In this document: piece by piece, positions 25,516 to 33,629 of the stretch
Layout of the letters: every line of letters begins with the position of its first letter
How positions within the stretch are numbered: position 1 is the first letter of the stretch
From: Sutcliffiella horikoshii
Lineage (GTDB): Bacteria > Bacillota > Bacilli > Bacillales > Bacillaceae_I
Length of the DNA: 64,000 nt
NCBI RefSeq assembly: GCF_020524325.1
Contig: NZ_JAIVKY010000008.1
Span: 1-64,000, forward strand
Direction of reading: 5' to 3'
The notes under the pieces: generated by a model
What the model saw: only the letters and a program-made list of their open reading frames with translations
Told to the model about the DNA's origin: nothing
The model's database searches: none
Program-made: the position numbers and the translations under genes

Positions 25516-27866
25516 CGAAGATGCTTGCTGTTTTGCTATGTGGTGCTTTATTATTTCCTGCAACAAGCGGTTATGCTAAGCCTTCCCATGTCCATCAAAC
25601 AGACTTGAAGGATGTACTCGTGCATAACGGGCAACTTGAAGGTGAGTTTAGTGCAGAGGTTAAAGATTATATTGTGAAAACGAAGGAAGACAAACTGTTA
25701 TTAACGATCACTCCTGTAGCTGTTAATGCTAAGCTGTCAGTAGACGGGGTGAAAGTAAACCATCGGAAGAAAGTGAAGGTAGAATTTTCGCCAACTAAGA
25801 AAGTGGTGCAAATTGATGTTTTTACGCCAAAAGGTAAAAAAGATACCTACAAGCTTTTTGTTGAACATCCAAACTACGACTTGAAAGATGTCACACTGAT
25901 TCAAACAGGGAATGGCCTGAATATAGAAGATTACAAGCTTGGGTTTCAAAAAGCGGATGTGATGGATGAGGTTAAAGCATATTTGATGTTCTATTCCAAG
26001 GAGAGTTTTTATGAAGTCTGGAATTACGTAATGAACTTGACTCCTGAAGAAATAGAGCAACATTTAACTTCACAAACTGAAGGAGCGAATAAAGATAAAT
26101 TTTTTAAGATTACAAACCTGAGTTATGCAGACGGAGGAGGGAATACTTTCCGTTCCGGTCAGTTGGATGTAATGACTGGAAATTCTTTGGATATTGGCAA
26201 GTATTATGCCTATGCAGCAACACTTGGAGAGGATGGAGTATTGGGAATGACAGGTGCGGACAGAACCATTAGCGTCAAGCCTTACCCTACTTCAGTAGAC
26301 TTGATTGGTGATGGAAATAAAATTGAAGATTACTCAGTTACTTTTGAACAAGTAAATCATGAAAAAGTCACGCACTATTTCTTATCCTATTCTTCAAAAG
26401 GACTAACCAAACTCGTGGATCCTCTTATTAGTAGTGGGGATGTAGAATTCCTCAAAGAATTGCAACGAGAGAATAGAGGGAAGTTACTCTCGCTAAATGA
26501 GATTGGAAATGAGCCGGTGTCCTTTGCTCCAAATCAAAAAACGATAGAGGGCAATAAACTCGGCAATGAGCTATATTATGCTTATGTGACAGCGGTGAGT
26601 GAAGAAGAAGTACTTGGATCTAGTAAATCTCTTAAAATGATCAATATCAAAACTATGCCTGTACCTCTGGAAGCTATTGGGGACGGTGTCGGGACCTTGC
26701 TTCCTGCTGGAGGTGCGACAGGGGATACGGATGCATACTTTAACGCCATTCGGAAAGCATCCGGTGTCAAGCGCCCGAGAATCGCCATTTTTAATAGTTC
26801 TAGAGATTCTGTAGATATTGCGTATGACCATTACCACCTTGATGATGGACCTTATGAAGCCCTAGAAACCGAGTTTAGGGATAAAGGCTTTGAACCGGTT
26901 TATATACCACTTGCCATAGACACTTTCGACTTTGTGGCTTATGACGAGTATTTCGTTAATCTTGTGAAAAGCAGTCATGCAGTAATGCTTCAAGGGGGAG
27001 ACCAAATGAAGCATGCAAGGTCTTTGCTTGAAGATGATGGAACACCGACTCCTCTTTTGGAAGCAATCCAGTACGTTCACGATAATGGCGGAGTGATAGC
27101 AGGTACAAGTGCAGGTGCACATGTAATGAGTAACCCGATGTTTGGTGTGGGGAGGAGTTATGAAGCGTTAGTCATAAATGATACAGAAGTGAAAAACATC
27201 GCTGATGTACCACTGACAGGCTTTCTTGATCCAACTCTTAAAGACAATAATTTTCAGATAGCAGGGCTTGGACTTGTTGAAAACATTCTAACCGACACGC
27301 ACTTTGATATGCGTGGAAGGCTCGGCCGTTTGCTTGTCGCCATGCGCGATACTGGTCATGAAGTTGGAGTAGGATTGGATGAGGGCACTGCTCTCGAAAT
27401 TAAAGGAGATATAGGAGAAGTAGTAGGCGAGAATGGGGTATGGATTCTTGATGCAAGTGGTGCAACTTTCAATGAAAAAGGTGCAACGCCAGGATTTGAA
27501 GTAGAAGCTGTGATGTTGCATTACTTGACAGAAGGAGATACCTTCCATATGGTCACGAAAGAAGTCATCCCTGCTGAAAATAAAAAGGAATGGGATGGAA
27601 GTGTAGATACTCTATATCAAAGTCCAAATCTATTCGGTGGAGAGTATGAATCTACCAAATCCCTGCTTTCTTTTGCTAAGAGCTCTGAAACGGAACAGGT
27701 AACTACTGTAAAAGGTGATGCATCTGAATCGGTTTTTGCGATACAATGGGCAAAGGATGATAATTCAAAATACTTCCAAAGTGATGTGAATTATGGGCCT
27801 AAAGCCATAACTTCTTATAAAAAAGGAACCGTCACCAATATTAAATTATCACTTTGGGTGGAATAG
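25488..27866 (+). CDS. Secreted multidomain cyanophycinase (peptidase S51)
   Basis: 792 residues. A Sec signal peptide covers 1-30 (MLKKQWKRLTK, hydrophobic core, cleavage near GYA). Residues 38-128 resemble a cadherin-like beta-sandwich. Two related modules follow at about 132-265 and 268-390. Residues about 393-695 are a cyanophycinase: QGGDQ at 502-506, nucleophile elbow GTSAGA with Ser541, DTHFDMRGRLGRL with His605, and GLDEGTAL with Glu632, matching the Ser-His-Glu triad of CphB/CphE. A beta-rich tail follows. Cyanophycinases cut the Asp backbone of cyanophycin into beta-Asp-Arg dipeptides. No LPXTG or membrane anchor is seen, so the enzyme is released or held by its N-terminal modules. 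The start, after GGAGG, lies inside the ATPase gene. Confidence 0.9.
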   Translation: MLKKQWKRLTKMLAVLLCGALLFPATSGYAKPSHVHQTDLKDVLVHNGQLEGEFSAEVKDYIVKTKEDKLLLTITPVAVNAKLSVDGVKVNHRKKVKVEFSPTKKVVQIDVFTPKGKKDTYKLFVEHPNYDLKDVTLIQTGNGLNIEDYKLGFQKADVMDEVKAYLMFYSKESFYEVWNYVMNLTPEEIEQHLTSQTEGANKDKFFKITNLSYADGGGNTFRSGQLDVMTGNSLDIGKYYAYAATLGEDGVLGMTGADRTISVKPYPTSVDLIGDGNKIEDYSVTFEQVNHEKVTHYFLSYSSKGLTKLVDPLISSGDVEFLKELQRENRGKLLSLNEIGNEPVSFAPNQKTIEGNKLGNELYYAYVTAVSEEEVLGSSKSLKMINIKTMPVPLEAIGDGVGTLLPAGGATGDTDAYFNAIRKASGVKRPRIAIFNSSRDSVDIAYDHYHLDDGPYEALETEFRDKGFEPVYIPLAIDTFDFVAYDEYFVNLVKSSHAVMLQGGDQMKHARSLLEDDGTPTPLLEAIQYVHDNGGVIAGTSAGAHVMSNPMFGVGRSYEALVINDTEVKNIADVPLTGFLDPTLKDNNFQIAGLGLVENILTDTHFDMRGRLGRLLVAMRDTGHEVGVGLDEGTALEIKGDIGEVVGENGVWILDASGATFNEKGATPGFEVEAVMLHYLTEGDTFHMVTKEVIPAENKKEWDGSVDTLYQSPNLFGGEYESTKSLLSFAKSSETEQVTTVKGDASESVFAIQWAKDDNSKYFQSDVNYGPKAITSYKKGTVTNIKLSLWVE

Positions 27867-27893
27867 GATGAAAAACTGAAGGAGACTTCTTAC

Positions 27894-29063
27894 ATGATTA
27901 AGTTATTAAAAAACGGGACCGTTTACAGTCCTGATTATCTTGGGAAAAAAGATATACTAATTGTCGATAAAAGAATTGCGGCAATAGAAGATAGCATACA
28001 TTTTGAAGAGTCAGCACATATAGAAGTGCTTGATGTAACAGGTCAACTTATCGTACCGGGCTTTATTGATAATCACGTCCACATAATGGGCGGAGGGGGC
28101 GAAGGAAGCTATCGGACCCGCACCCCTGAGCTTGTGTTGTCGGATGCCATAAAAGGTGGAATCACCACACTTGTTGGAGTCATTGGCACAGACGGCACCA
28201 CTCGTACCATGACAAGTCTTGTAGCAAAAGCTAAAGCGTTAAAAGAAGAAGGTATCAGTTGTTATGTGCACACAGGTTCCTATCAGGTTCCTGTCAAAAC
28301 ACTGACTGGAATGATTGAAGATGATCTGATTTTAATAGAGGAGATTATTGGAGTTGGAGAGATAGCGATTGCCGATCACCGTTCTTCCCAACCAAATTAT
28401 GAAGAAATTGCAAAAATCGCGGCTGCTGCTCGGGTCGGTGGAATGCTTTCTGGTAAAGCAGGAATCGTGAATATGCATCTTGGAGACAGTGTTAGCAAAC
28501 TATCAATATTAGAAGAAGTTATAGAAAAAACAGATATTCCCGTCCGTCAGTTTTTACCTACCCATATCAACCGTAATAGGGAGTTGTTTGAAGCAGGAAT
28601 AGAACATGCAAAAAAAGGCGGCTATGTGGACTTTACCACTTCTAGTATTGCTAAGTTTCTTGAACAGGGTGAAACGAAATGCAGTGTCGGCTTGAAAGAA
28701 ATGCTCGATAAAGATGTACCAATCGGACAGATTACCTTCTCTTCAGATGGCCAGGCAAGCTTGCCGGAATTTGATGAAAATGGCGAATTCATCGGTTTGC
28801 AATTAGGGAGGGTTACATCCTTATTCAAAGAAGTAAAAGATGCCATCTTGGAAGAAGGTGTACAGACCGCGGATGCATTGAAGGTTATTACCGAAAACCC
28901 TGCTAAAGTATTACGCTTAACTTCCAAAGGGACACTTGAAGTAGGAAAAGACGCAGATCTTGTTATTTTGAATGACGCCACTTATGAAATTGAAGCTGTC
29001 ATTGCACTTGGTCAAAAAATGATGTGGAATAAAAAACTGCTTGTAAAAGGAACATTCGAATAA
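27894..29063 (+). CDS. iadA: Isoaspartyl dipeptidase (IadA, peptidase M38)
   Basis: 389 residues, amidohydrolase superfamily. Hydrolyses beta-aspartyl (isoaspartyl) dipeptides in the cytoplasm; here the likely substrates are beta-Asp-Arg/Lys from cyanophycin. Metal site: His61 and His63 (DNHVHIMGGGGEGSYRTRTPE), Glu70, His195 (NMHLGDS), His224 (LPTHINRN) and Asp285 (SSDG). The residue five before ADHRSS, which is the carbamylated bridging Lys162 in E. coli IadA, is Glu156 here, so the metal centre may be bridged by a Glu instead. It follows the cyanophycinase gene by 27 bp with GAAGGAGA before the ATG. Confidence 0.92.
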   Translation: MIKLLKNGTVYSPDYLGKKDILIVDKRIAAIEDSIHFEESAHIEVLDVTGQLIVPGFIDNHVHIMGGGGEGSYRTRTPELVLSDAIKGGITTLVGVIGTDGTTRTMTSLVAKAKALKEEGISCYVHTGSYQVPVKTLTGMIEDDLILIEEIIGVGEIAIADHRSSQPNYEEIAKIAAAARVGGMLSGKAGIVNMHLGDSVSKLSILEEVIEKTDIPVRQFLPTHINRNRELFEAGIEHAKKGGYVDFTTSSIAKFLEQGETKCSVGLKEMLDKDVPIGQITFSSDGQASLPEFDENGEFIGLQLGRVTSLFKEVKDAILEEGVQTADALKVITENPAKVLRLTSKGTLEVGKDADLVILNDATYEIEAVIALGQKMMWNKKLLVKGTFE

Positions 29064-29071
29064 GCTATAAT
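29041..29071 (+). promoter_or_regulatory. Candidate sigma-A promoter for the activator gene
   Basis: TTGTAA and a perfect TATAAT, 19 bp apart, inside the 3' end of iadA. The long spacer makes this tentative. It would let the activator be made without sigma-54. Confidence 0.35.
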
Positions 29072-29073
29072 GG

Positions 29074-29112
29074 TAGAAAAACACTGTTGCTGAAAAGGAC
29101 AGTGTTTTTCTA
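29074..29112 (+). terminator. Terminator/attenuator between iadA and the activator gene
   Basis: Perfect 14-bp stem TAGAAAAACACTGT / ACAGTGTTTTTCTA, with the T-rich arm at the 3' side. It can end the operon transcript before the activator gene or limit read-through into it. Confidence 0.75.
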
Positions 29113-29134
29113 TAGACGGAGGTGTGAGTTTGGA

Positions 29135-31198
29135 ATGAAAGCAAAGGAATTGACTCTATTAGCCGGGTCTGAAGAAACGAGAAGAACACTTGATACCCAA
29201 TTGAACGAAATCATCGGCGACTTTATCCGGATTCGCAGCTATTCTGTTGATGCCCACAAAGTAACAAAGGTTCACAATCAACTCATTATCCTATCCTCTC
29301 ATCTAATAGAGGAGGAAGCGAAAGAATATATCGGAGACAATTGTACCGTATTAGTAGCGAGACGAATCGTTAATTTTCTTAATATTGACAAAATATACAG
29401 TGTGGCAAGAGGCGAGAAAGTCCTTTATGTGAATGATTTTCCGGAAACGGTCCAGGAAGCAATCTCTTCCTTTGAGATTCTGGGAATCAACCATCTTCAG
29501 TTAATCCCATATTTTCCTGGGAAAAAGCAACAAGAACAAGTAAAGATAGCTATTACGCCAGGCGAGCTGGACCTTGTTCCACCTTATGTGGCAGAAGTAA
29601 TCAATATAGGTCCAAGACTCATCGACATAACTACTATCATTACCATATTAAATAGATTGGGTCTTTTAGAGGAAAAACAGGATCAGGTATCAAGTAAGTA
29701 CATAAGCACGATTACAAGATTAAGTAAAAGATTAGGGGACGCAAACCAAGAAGCGAATAAAATCAGTGATCATCTGAAAAAGGTGGTTAATGGAGTGAAT
29801 GATGGAATTCTGGCCATTAATCAGCTTGGTAGAATTACCGTCTTCAATGAAATAATGGAGCGGTTCCTTCGAATTCCAATGAAAAAAGCGGTCGATCGAC
29901 ATGTTCGTGATGTAGTTTCTGATCGTGATTTGTATGATTTCATTATGAACAAACGAGAGGAAGAAGCGGACGGTTACTTTACCATCAACTCTATGAACTT
30001 TATGGTACACCGTTTCATGATAGATCCTCAAGGGACCGTGGTCGTCACATTTAAAGATGCAAGTGAAACAATCGAGATGGAAAAACAATTGAAAAGAGAG
30101 TTAGTTAAAAAGGGATTCTATGGAAAGTATCACTTCGAGGATATAGTTGGTAGTCATCCAGAATTATTGAGTACCAAGGAAATAGCTCGTAAGCTTGCCA
30201 AAACTGAATTAACGATCCTCATACAAGGGGAGAGCGGTACAGGCAAAGAGTTGTTTGCAAGCTCCATACACAATGCCTCTCCCCGTAGCAATGGACCATT
30301 TCTCGCTGTCAATTTCAGTGCTCTTCCAGAAGATCTTGTGGAAAGTGAACTTTTTGGATATGAAGAAGGTGCATTCTCTGGAGCGAAAAAAGGCGGAAGA
30401 AAGGGTCTTTTTGAACAGGCGAATGGCGGTACCATTTTCTTAGATGAAATAGGAGATGTCAGCTTGAAGGTCCAAGCAAGATTGCTTCGTGTTCTTCAGG
30501 AAAAAGAGCTACTCCGCATAGGTGGAAACAAAATCATTCCTGTAGATGTTCGAGTGGTAGCGGCCACAAACAAGGACTTACTCTCCTTAATGGAAGAGGG
30601 GAAATTTAGGGAAGACTTATATCATCGTTTAAAAGTCTTATTCTTGCAGCTTCCTGCTCTTCGCAAACGAAAGGAAGATATTGTACACCTCATCCATCAC
30701 TTTATTCAACAAAGTAATCAACCATCGATTAATTTGGAAGTTGAAGTGTTGGAGAGACTAAAAGAATATGACTGGTACGGAAATATACGTGAACTAAAAA
30801 ATACCCTCGATTATATGCTCGCTGTGTGTGAAGAGAATACGATTAAGGTAGAAAATATACCAAATGAAGGGTTTTTTCAGCAGGCAAAAAAGAGTATGAA
30901 AGAAGTAGCGGCTACGCTGGAGTCAGCGGAAGTTCCGTACATGCAAGAAGAATTGAGTGAAGAATTAAGCGACCTAGTAGATATCATCTATAAAATGCAA
31001 CGGAGTGGGGAAACGGTCAGTCGGGTGAAAATTTCAGAAGTAACTAGAAGTGGTGGGAGATTCTTAACGGAGCAACAAGTGCGGTCAAGGCTTGAAACTC
31101 TAGAAAAGATGGGGTTGATTGAGAAAAAGCGGGGGAGACAAGGGACGAGGTTAACCGTCTTCGGGGAAAAAACCTTCCATATGAAAAAAAGGCAGTAA
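29135..31198 (+). CDS. Sigma-54-dependent transcriptional activator
   Basis: About 687 residues. N-terminal region 1-210 is unrecognised (mixed alpha/beta, then a helical linker). A PAS-like domain spans about 212-320. The AAA+ sigma-54 interaction domain covers about 335-570, with Walker A GESGTGKE at 365-372, the sigma-54 loop GAFSGA at 412-417 (Ser in place of the usual Thr), Walker B TIFLDEIGD, and DWYGNIRELKN. The C terminus lacks an obvious Fis-type HTH. Instead about 620-680 looks like a winged helix (FLTEQQVRSRLETLEKMGLI). It most likely activates the promoter at 19227 in response to dipeptides or amino acids. The ATG at 29135 follows GGAGGTG by 10 nt; the upstream in-frame extension runs through the terminator hairpin. 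Confidence 0.88.
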   Translation: MKAKELTLLAGSEETRRTLDTQLNEIIGDFIRIRSYSVDAHKVTKVHNQLIILSSHLIEEEAKEYIGDNCTVLVARRIVNFLNIDKIYSVARGEKVLYVNDFPETVQEAISSFEILGINHLQLIPYFPGKKQQEQVKIAITPGELDLVPPYVAEVINIGPRLIDITTIITILNRLGLLEEKQDQVSSKYISTITRLSKRLGDANQEANKISDHLKKVVNGVNDGILAINQLGRITVFNEIMERFLRIPMKKAVDRHVRDVVSDRDLYDFIMNKREEEADGYFTINSMNFMVHRFMIDPQGTVVVTFKDASETIEMEKQLKRELVKKGFYGKYHFEDIVGSHPELLSTKEIARKLAKTELTILIQGESGTGKELFASSIHNASPRSNGPFLAVNFSALPEDLVESELFGYEEGAFSGAKKGGRKGLFEQANGGTIFLDEIGDVSLKVQARLLRVLQEKELLRIGGNKIIPVDVRVVAATNKDLLSLMEEGKFREDLYHRLKVLFLQLPALRKRKEDIVHLIHHFIQQSNQPSINLEVEVLERLKEYDWYGNIRELKNTLDYMLAVCEENTIKVENIPNEGFFQQAKKSMKEVAATLESAEVPYMQEELSEELSDLVDIIYKMQRSGETVSRVKISEVTRSGGRFLTEQQVRSRLETLEKMGLIEKKRGRQGTRLTVFGEKTFHMKKRQ

Positions 31199-31227
31199 GT
31201 GGATGAATGACTCCGCTTACTGCCTTT
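31188..31227 (+). terminator. Terminator overlapping the activator stop codon
   Basis: AAAGGCAGTAAG / CTTACTGCCTTT stem. The stop codon lies inside the 5' arm. Confidence 0.8.
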
Positions 31228-31228
31228 C

Positions 31229-31302
31229 CAGTTGATTTCCGTTCCAGGCGCTTCGCTTGCCTGCGGGCGTCTCCGCGCCTTCCACTTCAATCAACGGAAG
31301 GT
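31229..31302 (+). repeat. REP-like element 3 (subfamily B, short)
   Basis: AGTTGATTTCCGTTCCAGGC, CGCTTCGCTTGCCTGCGGGC, then CGCGCCTTCCACTTCAATCA; the ends GTTGATT and AATCAAC are inverted repeats. It is a shortened copy of the subfamily seen at 48520 and 50430. Confidence 0.85.
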
Positions 31303-31323
31303 TTATAATACTTGAAATCTTCT

Positions 31324-31506
31324 TTAGACGCCCATTTTTCTTCTGGTGTTGCTTGGTTTTTTCGTTTGTTGGCTTTTCATTTTTTGTGTTCCTTGTGCTC
31401 CATTGAAGTTTCCTTTACCGCCTGCTGCCTGCTTCTTTTTATTTTCTAATTGCTTTTTCATCGCTTCTTGCAGACTGATCTTCTTTGGTTCGTTACTTTC
31501 TGTCAT
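31324..31506 (-). CDS. Small basic protein (60 aa), unknown
   Basis: 60 codons with a consensus ribosome site (AGGAGG, 7 nt, ATG). The product is Lys/Gln/Asn-rich: SLQEAMKKQLENKKKQ (helical), then a Gly-rich stretch and a basic end SNTRRKMGV. It has no membrane span. It looks like one of the small, conserved but unnamed proteins of Bacillus; I cannot assign a function. Confidence 0.7.
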   Translation of the reverse strand: MTESNEPKKISLQEAMKKQLENKKKQAAGGKGNFNGAQGTQKMKSQQTKKPSNTRRKMGV

Positions 31507-31695
31507 ATAGCTGCCTCCTAATGGTCCATATTAGTAAACTTAGTATAAACCATTTCTGCAAAGAAAGGTAATAAGAATTTATTGGGTTTCTATAGAAAAG
31601 ATTATATTCTGAAAATAGAGAAAGTATGTAATTCAATAATTATTGTTGAAACTATCTTAGTATAGTGATAAAGTTATAAAAGTATTATATAACAC

Positions 31696-31725
31696 TTGTC
31701 ATTTTCACAAACTGGTCTGTAATAA
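31696..31725 (+). promoter_or_regulatory. Candidate sigma-A promoter of the AGCS symporter gene
   Basis: TTGTCA, 18-bp spacer, TAATAA, about 135 bp before the start codon. Confidence 0.4.
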
Positions 31726-31803
31726 CAACAGTATCAGTGATAAAAGTATTTAATAGGAAAACTTTAAAGCTTTTCTATTAAATATTTTTATTGGAAACAA
31801 ATA

Positions 31804-31818
31804 TTGGAAACGTTACCA
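31804..31818 (+). promoter_or_regulatory. CcpA cre site upstream of the AGCS symporter gene
   Basis: TTGGAAACGTTACCA fits the cre consensus WTGNAANCGNWNNCW at every defined position. It also lies within the inverted repeat AATATTGG / CCAATATT (31800-31823). It is downstream of the candidate promoter, where CcpA would repress. Confidence 0.65.
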
Positions 31819-31861
31819 ATATTACAAGTGTGTCAACTACTACAGAAGAGGTGTGAACAGC

Positions 31862-33283
31862 ATGATAGACACAATTATTGAATGGAGTAATGAAATTCTT
31901 TGGTCCTATGTTCTTATTGCGTTATTGGTTGGCCTTGGAATCTATTTTTCTTTGCAATCAAAATTTGTTCAGTTTACACAGTTGGGGGAGATGTTTCGTT
32001 TATTAAAAGAAAGCCCAACTTCAAATGAAGCAAAAAAGAGAGTGTCATCTTTTGGCGCCTTCTGTATCAGTGCAGCAACTAGAATAGGTACAGGGAACCT
32101 TGCAGGTGTGGCAATCGCCATTTCGCTTGGAGGGCCTGGTGCCGTATTTTGGATGTGGGTAGTTGCCCTATTTGGTGCGTCATTGAGTTTTATTGAGAGT
32201 ACACTAGCACAGGTTTATAAAGTAAAGGATAAAAGCGGCTTTAAAGGTGGTCCAGCGTACTATATGCAAAAGGCAATGGGAGCACGGTGGATGGGTGTTT
32301 TATTCGCTGTCTTGATTACTTTTTGCTTCGGTTTGGCATTTACATCTGTCCAAGCGAACACCATTACCGTTGCATTTAACGAAGCCTTTGGAGTGAATCG
32401 CTTAGTGCTTGGGCTAGTTCTCACAGCAATTGTTGCAATGGTAATTTTCGGCGGAGTAAAAAGAATTGCTAAAGTTTCACAAATCGTTGTACCGGTAATG
32501 GCTGTGTCTTATTTACTGCTGGCGCTATATGTCATCGCAATCAATATCGGGGAAATTCCTGGACTGATCGGTGTGATAGTATCAAGTGCCTTTGGTTTTA
32601 ACGAAGCGGTTGCTGGTGGTATCGGTGCTGCTATAATGAATGGTGTAAAACGAGGTCTGTTTTCCAATGAAGCAGGTATGGGTAGTGCTCCCGTTGCAGC
32701 GGCAACTGCAGATGTAAGTCACCCAGCAAAGCAAGGATTCATTCAGACGCTTGGAGTATTTGTGGATACTATTTTAATATGTAGTGCAACAGCCTTCATT
32801 ATCCTGCTTGCAGGGATTCCTGGTGGGGAAAAGATGGAAGGAATCCAGTTGACCCAAGTGGCGTTAGCAGAACATGTTGGGCCTTGGGCAAGTATCTTTA
32901 TCGCTATCGCCATTTTGTTATTCTGCTTTAGTTCGATTATTGGAAACTATTATTATGGAGAATCCAATATTGAATTTATTAAAGAAAGCAAAACAGCCAT
33001 CATGATTTTCCGCTTTGCGGTGCTTGGAATGACTGTCTTTGGTTCTGTTGCAAGCCTGAGCATGGTGTGGAACCTTGCTGACTTGTTCATGGCCTTGATG
33101 GCTATCACCAACCTTGTGGCATTGGCCTTTATCGGGAAAATTGCTCTTGCTGTTTTGAAGGATTATCTGAAGCAGCGTAAAGAAGGAAAAGATCCTGTAT
33201 TCTACGCAAGTAATATTAAGGGGTTAGAGAATACAGAATGCTGGGAAGATGAGTCGGCAAGTGCTGAGGAAAAAGGTGCTTAG
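31862..33283 (+). CDS. Alanine/glycine:cation symporter (AGCS family, AlsT-like)
   Basis: 473 residues, about 10-11 spans. Family signatures are GTGNLAGVAIAISLGGPGAVFWMW near 75-100, KGGPAYYMQKA at about 138-148, and NGVKRGLFSNEAGMGSAPVAAA near 260-280. Imports alanine, glycine or a related amino acid (glutamine has been proposed for AlsT) with Na+ or H+. The exact substrate is not readable from sequence. GAGGTG about 8 nt before the ATG at 31862 decides the start; the GTG at 31853 is too close. The cre site suggests repression when preferred carbon is present. Confidence 0.9.
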   Translation: MIDTIIEWSNEILWSYVLIALLVGLGIYFSLQSKFVQFTQLGEMFRLLKESPTSNEAKKRVSSFGAFCISAATRIGTGNLAGVAIAISLGGPGAVFWMWVVALFGASLSFIESTLAQVYKVKDKSGFKGGPAYYMQKAMGARWMGVLFAVLITFCFGLAFTSVQANTITVAFNEAFGVNRLVLGLVLTAIVAMVIFGGVKRIAKVSQIVVPVMAVSYLLLALYVIAINIGEIPGLIGVIVSSAFGFNEAVAGGIGAAIMNGVKRGLFSNEAGMGSAPVAAATADVSHPAKQGFIQTLGVFVDTILICSATAFIILLAGIPGGEKMEGIQLTQVALAEHVGPWASIFIAIAILLFCFSSIIGNYYYGESNIEFIKESKTAIMIFRFAVLGMTVFGSVASLSMVWNLADLFMALMAITNLVALAFIGKIALAVLKDYLKQRKEGKDPVFYASNIKGLENTECWEDESASAEEKGA

Positions 33284-33302
33284 AAGGAAAAATGTTATAT
33301 GT

Positions 33303-33336
33303 AGCTGCGGGATCTAGGTGATCCTGCGGCTTTTTT
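33303..33336 (+). terminator. Terminator of the AGCS symporter gene
   Basis: 12-bp stem AGCTGCGGGATC / GATCCTGCGGCT, then TTTTTT. Confidence 0.92.
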
Positions 33337-33392
33337 CTTTGTTTATTAGATAGATTAACGAATCTTGCTGCATAATTGAAAGCGTATTGGTA

Positions 33393-33518
33393 TTTATTTT
33401 CCGAAGCGGCTAATTTATTTTCCATTCGACAAAAAATACGAGCCGTAACTTCTAATTTATTTTCCAAAACAAAGAAAATACTTTCCAAAAATCCAAAATG
33501 CATGCCGTTCGACATTTT
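33393..33518. repeat. 21-bp periodic imperfect repeat
   Basis: Six 21-bp units in register, each with CC at offset 9-10: TTTATTTTCC (33393, 33414, 33456), AATACGAGCC (33435), AATACTTTCC (33477), ATGCATGCCG (33498). TTCGACA recurs at 33425 and 33508. The surrounding 33337-33629 is otherwise AT-rich without a gene. Confidence 0.6.
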
Positions 33519-33629
33519 GTAACAAGAATCTCCAATCCCTAACGAGACCAATTAAGAAGGGTTTTATTTAAATATGAAGAAGTATAAAGGAGAACTCCAT
33601 TCAATTTTAAATACATAGGGGATGAAAAG

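Larger units (their letters stand above)
31507..31861. other. Regulatory region of the AGCS symporter gene
   Basis: 355 bp, AT-rich, no gene. It contains a candidate promoter (31696-31725), a long imperfect palindrome at 31747-31784 (TATTTAATAG ... CTATTAAATA) and a perfect cre-consensus site at 31804-31818. Confidence 0.65.
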
